A stretch of 64,000 nucleotides of DNA from Pipra filicauda (Eukaryota > Chordata > Aves > Passeriformes > Pipridae), in the NCBI RefSeq assembly GCF_003945595.2, contig NW_024104096.1:3529501-3593500 (forward strand), written 5' to 3'. The translations under genes were made by a program, and so were the position numbers. Position 1 is the first letter of the stretch. Each line of letters starts with the position of its first letter. Shown here piece by piece: positions 37,828 to 51,496 of this stretch. The notes under the pieces are model-generated. The model was not told the DNA's origin. It searched no databases and worked only from the letters and a program-made list of their open reading frames with translations.

Positions 37828-40800
37828 GTAAGCTCTTTTATGGTGATATACATGCATGTTATGTATTTACTTTTTTATGTACATACATATCTTAAATACC
37901 TGAAGCAAACATTTTGTGTTTTTATAAATGCCTTCTGCTCTTGAGTGTTGTCTGCTGTAAATTGCACAACTTGTCTGAAAACTAATTGTTGCAAAAAGAG
38001 ATTTAAAAATCTTTTTGCATTAATTTGTTTTAAACATTCTTTTATTAACTGCAGTTGGTACACATGCAGTTTAAATGGCCATGTTCATCCTAGGTCATAT
38101 TTTATGTATGACAGTGATTACATTAACAGCTCCTGCCTGCCTGCAGTATGTCTGTGTAAAGTGAAATGTTTGTTTCTGTTTGATGGAAATGAAAAGGAAG
38201 ATTGTTGTTTTTTTTTTCAGGTTCAATGTTGACTCATTATTTTAATTTACTTACTCATGTGATGTGATATGGCCATTCCCACCTTCACAAATTCTCATTA
38301 ACACAGTGGGGCTGTGGTGTGGAAGAGTCACAAGCGTCACCAGGAGGAGTCACCTGTCATTTATATTGAAATTTTGCTTGTTTTGGCTAATCTGATTTTG
38401 TAGCCTAAAACCTGTTATTCCTGGGGATAAAATATGATCCACTGAATTCTTTGTCTTGAAGGAGAAGCAGCTGTAAGGATCCTAATCAAACATTGACTGC
38501 AATGACATATTCAGCTATTTTGCTCCATCATTAAAGGCATGTCCAAACCAAAGAAGCTTGAAGTTCAAATTTATTTTGATTTTTATATAGTCTTCCATGT
38601 TCAGGCAAATTAACCTTAATTTTGGCACACTAGATGCTAAAATACAAAAGCTCTACAACTGAGCTGAAAGCCAGTAATGGGTAAGTGTATATTTGGAAAA
38701 TGCAAAGTAAAAAGACTGGTAGGTGTTGGCTGCATATGTCACTTGTATGTGTAAGCATTCTGGTTACATGAAGGCAATACTATAATACTTTCTATTTCAG
38801 AATTTAGCTTCAAAATTCTCCTGTTCTTAAAGCTCTCAATTATGTGAAGTAATTGGCTCTTTTATTGCTGCTGTTTTAAATTCCTGCACGTTACTACCAT
38901 TGGCCAAAGACCTGTACTTGGTGCATAAACTCCAGTTTTCTTCTTGCCCCAGTCGCTCACTGATGTTCTATGTGAATATGCTCTTTGCCATTCCTCAAAT
39001 CTGTATTATGTAACTGGTTTTGGGGGTTTTTTTGAAGATAGTTGATCTGAAAGACAGAAACTGCTTCACTTGTCACCCCTCACGTAATGTTATTCAGTAT
39101 TGTCTCCATGATGACTAGTGGAGTGTTTGTGTAAAAGTCTTATTACTAAATTAGATACAGATTTTTAGGATTACTTTCATATTTCTTACTTTCAGGATAG
39201 CAGTAGCAGGGAATTTGATCCCTTTTGTGTTAGTCTTTCTGCTTAGATATAAGAAAACCACCTTTTTTTCTTTTCTATTTTAAACTTTACATTCTTGCAC
39301 ATAACTGTTTCTGTTATTACACTAGCATTATTTTGCGTTATTTCGTGGTACACCCAAAAGACTTAAGCAGTTTATCCATGTGTAAGATGAGGTAAGTGTT
39401 TCAGGTGAATTAATATTTATAGCTGTCAGGTTTTCCCATGTTAAAAGTTTGGATGTTTCTGAGTAAGGTCATTGATTTCAAACAGTAAAAATGTATTCTG
39501 GTAACGAAGATTTAATTCCTTTGGAAAAGATTTTTTTTTTTCTAAAAGCCTTAGAATTACTAGCCAAATAAAACATCCAGAGGATGGAAAAAGACATTTA
39601 ACTTAAGTTAGTACATCATGGTAATGTACCTATGACGTTAAAACTGCTTGAGCTGCAGGCAAAAGACAGGCAACAGCAGTTGCCTTTGATCATTAGGTAA
39701 GGTTGGGTTTATGTAGAGCACAGTCTCTAATGATAGAGCACTTGTGGACAGCATAATTATGATGAACCCATTAACCCATTTTACAGGAAATAAGCTAGAA
39801 GTATTGAAAGTACTAGCATGGTGAGGGGTTAAACACAAGTTAAATCTGTATCTTGGACAGTACCAGTTGTACTGTGTGCACAAGCTTTATTTACACAATA
39901 GAAACTGATTAAACTGAACCTTTGGATGGCAGGTATTTCATTGGAAGTACTTAAATCTTCTTCGAGCTGTTTAAGTATATTGCATATTAGTTGATTGCAC
40001 ATTACTTATTGATATGTTTACAGCAGGGGGGTTGAAGTCATTCGATGAGTTCTTTTTTATTCAATTTGTATAATAAAGAAGTCTTCAGTAAAACTCAGGA
40101 AGATTTACACGAATCAGCTGCAAGTGAAACCTTTCTTTGGTGTTTCGTTGTTCGCACTGCAGTAGCTCCTGAGATGATTTATGTGCTGTTGGGTATAATG
40201 GAAGAGTTTGAACATGCTTTTGCCATTGATCTTGTCATCTTGAATGTCACTGGATACTTGACCGGGGAAAAACTCTCATAGGTCAGTGTCATGTTGTTTT
40301 AGGAGAGACCTTTGGAACTTTTCTAATGCGCTGTGTGCTCTTCTTGTTAGACCACGTGAACACTGTGGTACAGAACAGATTGCACACTGCTGAACCTTGG
40401 AGCACTTTCAGTCCTTCAAGCTAAACTCTCGGATGCAACTTACAGATGAGTTGTTAGATAATGATGATTTTCTGGTATTTAAATAGGCTTTCATATTTAA
40501 AAGAAATGCTAGTTCTAGGGAAATGTGGGAGACAAGTTACCACTGGGGTAATCGTTGCTGATTGGTTATAAACTTATTTTTAGGTTCAGTGCCCTTATAA
40601 CTAAGGTGTTCTCCTGAACCCGTCCCAATGTTTTTAAGTCAAATGGAAAGTAATTCTTTACATATTACTGTTCAGTGACAAAATCCTTCTATGTAAAATA
40701 ATTTATCTTCCAGTCTTTGAAATGTCAGCAGCTTTTCCATTGTCTTGCTTAGTAGTAAAGACGACCTCTTTAGGCATTCTTCATCTAGAAATATCACAGT

Positions 40801-43800
40801 GATTTATCTGACTGTCAGATGTCCTGCAGTTTCTCAGGGATCACATCTGTGAAGCAGTTCTTCATAAAAATGTAAATTTTGTTCAGTAATGAATGCCTTA
40901 TCTCCAAAGGTAACTGGGCCAGCTATACCCTGAATTGGCTTGATCCTTTTGTCCTTGAATCTTAGTTATCTAGAGAGATAAGTACAGCCACTAAGACTGG
41001 AGTTGGTTTACAAGCATGGCACATGCTTAACTTCTATTTTAAGAGCTAAGGTATGAAAGATCTTTTTTTTCCTGCTTCCAGTTCACTTTGACTGTAGCAG
41101 CCTTTTAATTTGTCTTTTCATGTAGTGTACACTTCTTTTATCTTAAAGGAATTTGTTAGCACTAAAGCTGTAAGTTGGTGCATATATACATTCTGTTCAG
41201 AATTCAGCTGGAAATATCTACCCCCCCAAACCCCAGTCAACTTCTGAATGCATGTCATGGAAGGTGGAGGGTACTGTCCTGTTTCCATGTAAAATTAGCA
41301 GATTAGTTAAAGCAGATCAAACCAAGCATGCCCGTGTTGCAGTGAATCAAATGAGCAATCATACTTGTTTTCACTGGCAAGTTTGTTATTCTGCAGCAAG
41401 AATAACAAAAAATGGGGGAACAGTATTATCTTCAGTTTGCACAGGAGTTTTACAAGGTAAGTGTGCATTTGTGGCTGAAGAGATTCCCTGGAGGTGTTTT
41501 CCACCTCCCCCAACCCAACTAATTCCCTGTAACTTCGAGGAGAGGGGAAAAAAAAATACATCCTGCAAGACTGCTGAGGAAACTTGGACATAATAAGGTT
41601 GGTGAGGACTTAATATTGCATATATTTTTTCTCTTTCTGAGAATAATAAATAAACATAACCTCTGAGAAAAATGGAAATATTTCTCCTGACCCTTTGTAT
41701 GGTCCTTTTACAAGCATTGTTCCTATTTTTATTTTTCCCAATTGTACTGAATGGCTTTAACTGAAGGTCATATTAACCAAGAATAGACTTTGGGGGGGAG
41801 CTGTTGCCTGGGCTGATTTTCTTTTTATTTTTTACTATGGTTTCACATCAGAAGTTTTTTAGGAGAATAAATTTCAGCTAGCTGCAGCAAGCGATGGGGT
41901 GTGATCTAAGTTGTCTCGATATTAAAGTAAAAACATTTGATTTGTTTACCTGATGCACAAGACAAAGTCCATCTTCACTGTGTGGAGTAGTGTTGGCAGA
42001 GGTGTTGGGATTTTTTACTAATATTGTCTTTTAGTAAAGTATGGGCTGTTAGCAAAATTTTGGCAGTTTGACTAGCTTGTATGAATAGGAGACTAAAATA
42101 TATTCTTTGTGAGTTTTAAAAGCATTGTTTGGAGTTTAGTGGTACCACTGAGTCTGTAAGCAATGCTTCAGGACACTTGTTTTAGTGCAGCTTTGACTGC
42201 TGGTTGTACAATTTTATAAACTGTTTTGTTTAAGCAGTTTGGACCATGATGCAGCGCTTTTTTGGAAGTTAGTTGAAGGAGAAAGTAGGAAATGTGGTAC
42301 CTGCGTTGTGTTTCTGATTTCATAAGGCATTTTTTTACAGAAAGAAAGGCTGTGAAGTGAGAAAGAAGACAAATACAATCTTTCTTTCTCTTCAGTCAGC
42401 CTTTTGATGTTTTGGTCAGAAGGGAGAGTGGAAGTGTTGCTCTGCTGCAAGTTAACTGAGAGGGATTTATTTAGGTATTTCATTCTTAGCTGCATAGTTG
42501 CTATTTTTCGTTGTGAAATTGCACAAGGGAGAGAGGGACTCAAACTTGAGAAGCTGTTTGGGTGACTGATGGAGTTTTGAATTACCTGTAACATCTGCCT
42601 GGGAGTGGGGTGGTGGTGTGGGAGTGTTGTGTGTGTATTGTCTGGTTTTGCTCAGTCAATATGTGAGTGAGTACTGGAAGGGTCAATCTTGGAGTCATAG
42701 TAGGGACATTTAGGGATTAGAAAAGGGCCTCTGTGATGCTTGGGAAAGAGTAGAGAAATCTATAGAAGGGTTTTAGAAGTAGTCTGGGTATGTTAGAGAG
42801 CTAGAGGATGAGAGGGATTAGAACCTCTTCGAGGGAATGTTGTAGTGGACTTTCCTTGTATTTGGGGGCAGTGGGATTACCCTGTTAGTCACTGTCTATC
42901 ACAGTGCTTTAATACAAAAGCTGAGGGACTCGACCCCAAGCCCAGTTACGCTGCAGCCGTGTGCCATCGATGGTTCAGCTCGCAGTGAGAGAGCCGTGAA
43001 TGCTGGGGACACAAAGGGGTGCCCCTGTCTGTCTGACGCTGTTGGAAACAGCCAAGCTGAGTGTTTTATGCCACTAGAGGGAGTAGTTTATCTTCAGTAA
43101 CACCTGGAAAAATCCTTCCCTGTGTGTTTGCTTTAGGATTTGGTGTCTTGTTGGTGTGTAGTCTCTCCAAAATACTTTTGGTCTTTATCCACTGTTACCC
43201 CCAAATCTAAAAAAGAGGGTAGAAAACTGTTGGGGGGAGAGGGGAAGAGAAATATCAATTTTTTGTTGGCCTACTCAACATATTCTGACAATATAGATGA
43301 TTTATATGGTTGAGGTCATACATGAAACTGTCACAGATACCTGTTTAAGTTGTTGAATTACTTTATGTCATATACATAACTTATAATTACATTTTAATGG
43401 ATTAATATATATTATTAAATGTGATTTGGCAATGAATTTATTTGGAAAACTGCTATGACAATAACAAGGTGCCCAGCTTCATGAAAAAATTTACCAACTT
43501 TCAACTTCACACAACTTCTCGATTTCTTCCTCATTTTTTTTAGAGCGGTATCAGACTGGCCTGTTTCCTGGTGTAGAGGTTTGTATGAAAACTTCCATAA
43601 AAATTGTTACTGTAGAATCAATACTCGTGTTTACAAAATTGACTGTTTTTAGAATTGCTACAAATAAAACTCTTAAACTTCTCTTTTTATTGAATAAATA
43701 ATAATATGGAATAATCAGTCTCTTAAATTGCCACCTTCTCCCAAAGCAAACAAAATTCTGTGGTATATTGACACTGATTGTTCCATGACATGTAGTCAAG

Positions 43801-44554
43801 CACTTCTTTAATTCAACTTCCATTAAATGCTTGGGAATTCTGTAGAGTAAGAATCTGGATTATATGGTGTAGAGATTTTAAAAACATGTAAATGTAATGA
43901 ATGAGCTTGATGGTTGAGAACTCTGTGCTGATCTGGAATGTTTTAATCCCGTTCTTTGGGTGGTTGGCTCCCTCTGTAGAAACTACTTTAAATTGCACTT
44001 TCATTTCTCTAGAATTGTTTTATCACTTCTGTGATTGATATGTATATATAAAGGCTTGACGCAGATGTACTAAAAGAATGATTTAGGGTTAGCTACAGAA
44101 TTCCTATTAAAGATTCCTCCCTCTATATTTTTTCCCTCATTTTTCTGCCTGCCCACCCTTCACTCAATTCTTTTGAATTACAGCACCAATGAAAATTAGC
44201 ATTACAGAAATCAGCTCAGGAAATTCTTGGTAACAGCCAATCCTGCATAAAATTTCTAGAAATTAAGGTTCTAGATTAGAGCAGAAATACTTTTTCCTTC
44301 TTGATGAAGCAGTCTTTACATCTGCCTAAATTTAAAATGAAAAATTGCAAGTGTTAGTTATATTGTATAATTTTATTTTGCATCCTGCTGTTGAAAATAT
44401 GAAATAAATTATATGCACATTAAACATGTGGGTGGTAAACATATTGAATCAGTATTTTAAAATTGTGCTTATGTATCAATACAGTATTTTAATTGAGCCT
44501 CCTCCCTCTGTTGGTGTTACTTTGTGTGTGTAGTATATTAAAGCACAACTTCGC

Positions 44555-44577
44555 TTTGTAGCCTTACAGGCTACAAA
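44555..44577. repeat. Perfect 9-bp hairpin with 5-base loop
   Basis: TTTGTAGCC (44555-44563) and GGCTACAAA (44569-44577) are exact inverted repeats around TTACA. No U-run follows and no gene end is nearby, so a role is not evident. Confidence 0.85.
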
Positions 44578-46325
44578 TATCCTTTAGAATATCCTTTATT
44601 GTTAAGCAGCTCTTGGAAATTAGTGTCAGTTCATTCTTGTATGACACAGTGCTTATTTGATGTAAAATAGAAGAAAACTTCTGATAATTGCTATGGTTGG
44701 CAGATAAGAACAAGGCTTATGTTCCTCCAGAGAGCTTGGTTTTGTAGCCTGAGATGCTTATCTGAGACTGTTGTGTGATACAACACTTCCATGATAGTGG
44801 GAAAGAGGAGAGCTGGAGGGGAAGGGGAAGGATGGATGTGAAAGCCAATGGAGAATCCAAAATATTTTGTATATATCACACATGAGAATCTAAAAACAAA
44901 GGGTCTAAAAACAGCTGCTAAAGTACTGAAACCTAATTTGCTTAAATCAAGCTGTGGAAGTTCCCAGTGTAAGACGCGTTGTTCTTCTCAATCTCATATA
45001 TTGATTTTTCTTCTCTTACCTCCAGTAGAGGTTTTTCAAGTACTTGTGTCATCTGCTTTGGTTACCGTCACCAGTTGAAATCTCGGACTCCAGTGTTCAA
45101 GTGTTCTAAACTGCTGTGCAGCGTTTCAGCTCGCCCCTCACCCAGCGTTCCTAGGAAAGGCGTCACAAACAACACGGAACAGTTACACCCTCTTATCCCC
45201 CTAGGCTTCATTTGCAATCCATGACGTTTGAGCAGTCACTGAAACATGATTGTCCAGAAGGAGACTTTTTCCTTTACCACTTCTCTTGGCACTTGTCTTA
45301 ATTTACAGCAAGTTCAAAAATGGTGTGAAACGATAGTGTTAACCGGGGTTTAACTTCATTGACTCCTAGTAGGCACATAGTGCTAGTACAGTAGTCACAA
45401 GACTGTGTGCAACCACTGACATGTTTGAAGACTGGGTTTTGAATAGGCAGACTGAGTTTTCCATAGAGCTGCATGTTTCTGTTGCTGTAGTGCATTCTTT
45501 CAGATAGGGAATGGGGTGAGTACTTAGAAGGAGATGCAGTCGTATGCTGCAGAGCACGCAAAATCTTCTGGGATCTCTGCTTTTTAGTTTAGGTAGCTGG
45601 AAAGGTTTCTGCATCTTTATTGCACAGAAGTGCACAGTTTAGAATTGGACAAGATCTGTCTTGAGAGTATTATTTTTTGTGTTATGCACTGTAGCAGTAA
45701 CTTGAGATTTTTCTAAAATTTAGAGATGATCAGTTGTTCGTTTTAATAGTTTAGAAGATACATGGTGTGTCTTTGGGTCTCTTAGAGAATGTACTAAAGA
45801 TACTGCTGTGGGATGGTTTTGAGCTGTCAGAGTAATTACTTCAAGCTGGAAGATACACTGCAAGAGCTGCATATTCTGAGAGAGAGAATGAGAGTTTAAC
45901 ATAACAGGGGATTTTTATTTCATTCTTTTACTGTATTTCTCAGATGCATTTAGCTCTCAGTCCTCTGGAGATAGCACTAGAATCAGAATAAAAGCTAATA
46001 CCTGCCCAGGCATTTAATGAAATTACATTAATTAAGTATAATGTACGTGGAGGAGAACCTTCTGATAATCTTCTGTTGGCAGATCCCGTTTTAATTCTGG
46101 TTTTGCTGCTATTTTAGTGCCACAACAGCAAAGCTGTTGCAGTTGAGGCGCTGTTTGAAAGCCCCAGCAAAGGGACGTGTGGTCAGTGCTGGGTGTGCCA
46201 CGAGGTGGTGCTTTGTGCAGGAGCCAGTTCGGTGGCAGCTCAGTGATGCCTACAGGGAGCCGTGTAAAGTGTCTAAAGCTTGTAACCACTTGAAAGTACT
46301 TAGCAGTGCACTGTTATCTTGCTGT

Positions 46326-46380
46326 TTAAATAACATAAATATTTAAAATAAAATAAAAATTTAAATAATATTATTAATAT
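46326..46380. repeat. A/T-only low-complexity tract
   Basis: About 55 bases are almost entirely A and T, with AAATAAAATAAAAATTTAAA-type repeats. Simple sequence, no feature recognised. Confidence 0.75.
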
Positions 46381-47602
46381 GTTTTTGTTTAAAAGCTTGA
46401 TGTGAGACTTACCACTTTCCTCAAGGCTATTTAAAAAGCAAAAATAAGAAATATGTATTTCATGTGTGTGTACAGTTTGAGTTTGAGATGAGAAACACCC
46501 GAGCAAAGTGGGGGGTCGTGTGTGGGATTTTTGTAGTGCAGACCACAAACATCTTTCGTGTTCAAATTGTTATGTTAACAGATTATGTTATAAGAGGTGA
46601 AGTTGCAAAATCCAGAGCTACAGGTTAATTATCTCTTCTCTAAGCTCAGTTTTGTTTTGTGTTTTATTGTTTTAGTTTTGTTTTTTAACATGTTGCTGGT
46701 ATGCTTATCTAAATCAATAATCTGGTCAATGCCAAAGAAAGTAAAAATAGTCATTACTAGTTTTTTTGATGGTCCTAAGACTAGATGGAGAATTTAAACT
46801 TTCAATATTTTTGCATTCTAATGAAAAAAATCCACTCTTAGAGAATGTACGTGACAACTGAATTTTCAAATGCAGACATATTTCATTTGATTTTTGAATA
46901 GCTTCCAGCTTCTGTGAAGTCTTAGGATTTTAAAAATAGAACTTACTGCTTGATGGCACCTGTGTGTGCACGTTCTGTTTAAATTAATAAAGTATGTGTA
47001 TTTATTTTGTATTGTTTCTTCATAGTTCCATCAGAGACACAGTCAGCATATAATGCCACTATTTTTCCTGAATAATCAGGTAAAGAACTGTGTTGTAGCA
47101 CAGTCCATGTTCTCTGACATTTGTGTGTATTTTTCAAGGAATAACATGGTATATATTTTTTCTATGCTGGGACTTCAATTTTCTCATTTAAAATCTTTTT
47201 TTTTTTAGTGAGACTGTTTACAATTGAATTGCCAGAGAAGTTCAACTGATGTTCTGCTTGTTAAGCTATTGTAAAAAAAGGCAGAATCACATCAGCTATT
47301 CCATTTCCAAAATAGTTAATGCGATATGTCTCTCTTCACTAGTTTAAAAGTATCCTCATCTAGAGATGTAAGCACCACAAATAAAACATAAAATAAGCTG
47401 TATAGTTTATCAGCAACTGAAAGAATAGATAAGTCTCTGTTGTTCATTCAGTCTTTTCTGAGTTAAACCTAACCCCAAGAGTACCAATTAGTGCTCAGTA
47501 TAGTGAATTCTGCTATTTTAAAGGTGATCATCTATCAGTGCAGATTAAATGGCTTGTGTGAAAATAATTTAGTGGCTGTCCATTAATTGCCTTTCCTTTC
47601 AT

Positions 47603-47730
47603 AAAAGTGTAGAAAGAGACCTCAAGAGATCATTTAGTTTCATTCCCCTAATCCAGCTAGAGATGCATCTTTGTCATTCCTGGCAGATGTTTCTGTAGCC
47701 TCCTCTAAAGGTCTTTGGAAATTGGAAGAT
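47603..47730 (-). mobile_element. CR1-type LINE 3' fragment
   Basis: GAAAGAGACCTCAAGAGATC, a block ending TCATTCCCCT, then GTCATTCCTGGCAGATGTTT and a CTCTAAAGGTCTTTGGAAAT stretch follow the order of a common avian CR1 3' segment (GACCTCAAGAGGTCATCTAG, then CATTCCTGACAGATGTTTGT), read on the antisense strand. It is the longest repeat fragment recognised here, old and without coding capacity. Confidence 0.65.
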
Positions 47731-50078
47731 GTCATGTGGAGACAGTGCGGTCTTACTACATAATCTGTAATGGTGTGCTGCTTTGTTCCCACTGAAAAGT
47801 TTGCTTGCAGGATGAAGCACAAAACTATTGCCCCCAAGTCAGCTAATCAGTGGAGAAAGAGCAGTGCAGAGGGAGTCTGATAGATTACAGAATGCGTAGG
47901 AACGGGATAGGGGAAAAAAGGCAGTGGTTCAAAACTGGGGAGCCAGAACAATGCACGACAAGGCTGTGTGCAAAGAGAACAGGCATATTTCTCTTTGCTG
48001 GGGTAAGGCTCTGTGCTCCTGTGCACCCATTCACCCGTACAGGCAAAAACACAGAGCAGGCAGAGTAGCCTGTAGTGTGAACAAAACATCGAGACTTAAA
48101 CCGTTTTAGTAGGGTGATAGAAGAGATCACTTGTAGTTAACTCTCTGATTAAATCAGGACATCTAGAAGCCCCTGCTTAGCACTGTGAGTATATGTGTCC
48201 AGTATGGATGTGCAGTTTTACATTTGCAGGGCGATAAGTTTGTTTTGCTTTCCTGCTGCTCATGAATAGTATTGAAAACTTGCCAGGAAGTATCTTCTGA
48301 TCTACGTACTTATGTGGCTCAATAATCATTGTATCATGTAATCATCTCTCAGACATGTAAATTGATTTGTACTCGAAGCTTTGTACTAGATAAGATTGTA
48401 ATTTTCTGGATCTGTGGCCAAAGCAAACAGGGAATGTAGCTGGCTCTGAATTGCTTGGGAAACTTGCTGCAGATTGAGAAGCTGTGTGCCTGAAGGATGG
48501 AGCCATCTGCTCCTTCTGAAGGGCGGCTCCTGCCCTGGTGCTGCTGTGACTGGGTGCGATCAGATGACCTTGCTTTACAAGAAGTGGAAACAGCGACTGA
48601 CACGCTGCGGCTTCTGTCCCCACACCAGTGATCACAGATGGAGTGCAGCTGCTGCAAGGGGTTCACTGGTACCTTCTGGTCACAGGAGTCAGCTGGTGCA
48701 GTTGCAGCTGCAGATGCCCGTGTCTGTGCTGAGCAGCTGAAACACAGGCATTGTACAGGCTGGTGCAGGAGTGTGTGGGACGGATGGAGAGAAACTCCCT
48801 GTGCCAGTTAAGCATCTTACCCACCCTGCACCCAGCAAGTGTGTCCTGGCCTGGCCTTGTCTCTTTAGCTGATGTAGCTGGCTCTGATTGTGAGGGGAGT
48901 AACAACAGAGCTACAGACAGTGATAATGTAAAGGTATTAATTAATTTCAATTTCTTATTTCTAATATCTGCTTTAAAATGCCTGAATACACACAGATTTA
49001 GGTCAGCAGGATGTGTGCAGGTCTAGAATTGGACTATCAAAGATAGGAAGACAGAATCACAATCTTCCACTGTGTGAGAAAAAGTATTTTGGGAAATGCA
49101 GTATTAGTGCAAAAATATGTTGACTGCTTTAAGTTTAAAGTGAATATTGAAACAAGATATGCAACTACAGTAGTTAACACTGTGCTTTTAAGTTGTAGTG
49201 AGAAGTTATCTTACAGATTTGGTGAAAACCGAGATCGGCTACTGCAAAGTGCTCCTGAACTAACTTAAAGAACTTTATTGTAAAGTAGGTGATCTCAATC
49301 TAACATTTCTAGCATTCAGCAGCAGTGATACATGACTGTATGCACCAGTGACTAAGCCCACTGTTCCCATCTGTTGACATCATCCTGCACAGATTTCTTG
49401 AATTGTAACAAAAAAAAGTTCTAGTTAAAATTCCAGCAGCAATTATGAGGATGTTTAGAAACAGCGCTTTGTTAAAACCTCACAGTGTGTCAATATCCCA
49501 CTTCACAATAAAGAGAAAATTGTGCTGTCACAGTTCCCCAAATACGTGTTAGTGGTTGATATAATTTATGGGAAACTTTCCTAAGCTGGAAGGATGTGCC
49601 TGTGTCAAGGTTTGGACACTGAACTGTTAAACTCTGTGACTGCTCGTTTACTGTCTCTACTCTGAGAAAAACACCCTGCAAATGTCTTTAGTACCAGTAC
49701 TTTATTTCTCTATTCCTGCTGTACTGGTTATTTCAGATGGCAATTACTGTACAGCAGCCTTTTTCCCCTTTATTTTCTTTCTGTTGGCTCTCATACAGTA
49801 AGGAGTAAAGGTCACCATTCTGGTACACAAAAATGTAAAATACTCGATTTTCTAAGGAAGTAGGACATCAACTAAGTGAATAGAAGGGAAAAACTTAACT
49901 GAATATGATTAAAAATACTAGAGGGAGGAACAAGCAGGCCTAAAATACACAGAGTAGAGTTGTTTGGATCTGTTTTGGGGGGCTGAGGGAGGTGGGCCAG
50001 TGTTTTAGAGTTGTCTTTTTGGTTTTTTGGGTTTTTTTAAACATATGTACTAAGAAGACCCTGAATAATTTTCTACTT

Positions 50079-50092
50079 AAAAAAAAAAAAAA
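50079..50092 (+). repeat. A14 homopolymer
   Basis: Fourteen adenines lie in intron 3, preceded by TTTCTACTT. It may be a retroposon tail, but no element was recognised beside it. Confidence 0.9.
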
Positions 50093-51479
50093 GGAGCAAC
50101 CTAGTTCAGGTGAATAGTATATTCAACCTTCAGTGAATATATTAGAAGATTTCAGCATTGGAATAAACTTGCATTACTGATCTTGTAATATTTACAAGTT
50201 GCACAGCCTTATATTTGTTACTTTGTGCAGTATTGTTTTCACATAATTATTTGTATGTGCAGTTTCTCTTTTCAAAACTCTTTGCTGATACTGCATTTTC
50301 CACCAAGATCCCTATATTCTTGGGATACTGGCTGCTCAAAAAAATTATTAGAAGTGGAAGTACCATGCTTATCTGTTTTACAGTTGCTCCAGCTGGATCA
50401 CTCCAAGTGATGTGTGTGATGAGCATCTTAAAGGGAGGATATTGCCACTGGATGGTGCTATTGTTATGTTATTCAACTTACATTCTGTGATAATGTGGAC
50501 AGCATGAAATCTCCACCCCTGTCCTCATGGAAGATTTTGTAAAGATCTGCTGCAGGAAAATCCTGTGTATACAGGTCACAGTACCGAAAGTCCAATAGTC
50601 ATCCATAACCTGTGCCTTCATGAAGGTTGGGCAAAGGTAATTCTGTCTGGTGTGATCTGTATTTGAGCTTGGCAGATGAACGTTTAATACAAGTTTGGAT
50701 GAGAGCCTGCTGTTTGGTAATACAGCTGTTTTTATTGAAGGTGATATTCTTGAGGAATGGGACACATTTGAGCCAATCAGCTCTGCGAGATCTGCATATT
50801 CATAATACATCTAATTATCCAGAAAGAGATGCTGAGTTACTGAAATTGTCACTTTGAACGGTTTCCTAACGAGGGGACTGTCTTTTAAAACGGCAGGGGT
50901 TACATAGTTAGCTACCTATTACATTACAAAAAAAAAAGTTTTGACTGTTTTATGCAAATATACTGCATTACCTTGTATAAATGAGAAGGTAAATCAGCTT
51001 TTGAAAGCCCTTCATGTTTTTTTGAGGGTGAAGAAAATGAATTCTTCTTACAAATTTGCATTTCAAGAAGTAAATAACTGCTTGAAAAGGTGTGCCTTCT
51101 TTTAAAGATTGCAGTTTGATAAGCTAGAGATTTGAGCGTTAAAATGGCTTTAGAAATTTTTGAAATTCATCTTGGAATATGCTATGAACAATTGGAAATA
51201 TACTCCAATTTTCTTATAAGCTGGTTTTAAAATGATTTATTTTTTTGTACTTGCACTCTTTCCCTCTTCCATTTTCATTCACGTATTTAGATATGTCTGG
51301 AGCAATTGGAGTAAATTTTTTTAAGAGACGTGGGAGAGGAGAGGAAGGGGAAAAAAATCCCAAGAAACTAAGAAAACTGTTGCTGTTGTCAGTCCTGACT
51401 TCAGAAGGAATTATGAGATTTGGCAAGACATGATCTTGTGTATTTGTAGCCTGTCTCTTTTGCCAATTGAGCTGTCCTG

Positions 51480-51496
51480 TGTCTGTCTGTCTGTCT
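51480..51496 (+). repeat. (GTCT)4 microsatellite
   Basis: Four GTCT units form a short simple repeat in intron 3. Confidence 0.9.

Noticed and set aside
38205..38235. Strong T-run plus CAG acceptor just downstream of exon 3
   Set aside because: The following sequence meets a TGA almost at once and does not encode ADK; likely a decoy acceptor.
44044..44056. TATATAAAGG, a good TATA-box match
   Set aside because: No exon, CpG enrichment or other promoter element nearby; expected by chance in AT-rich intron.
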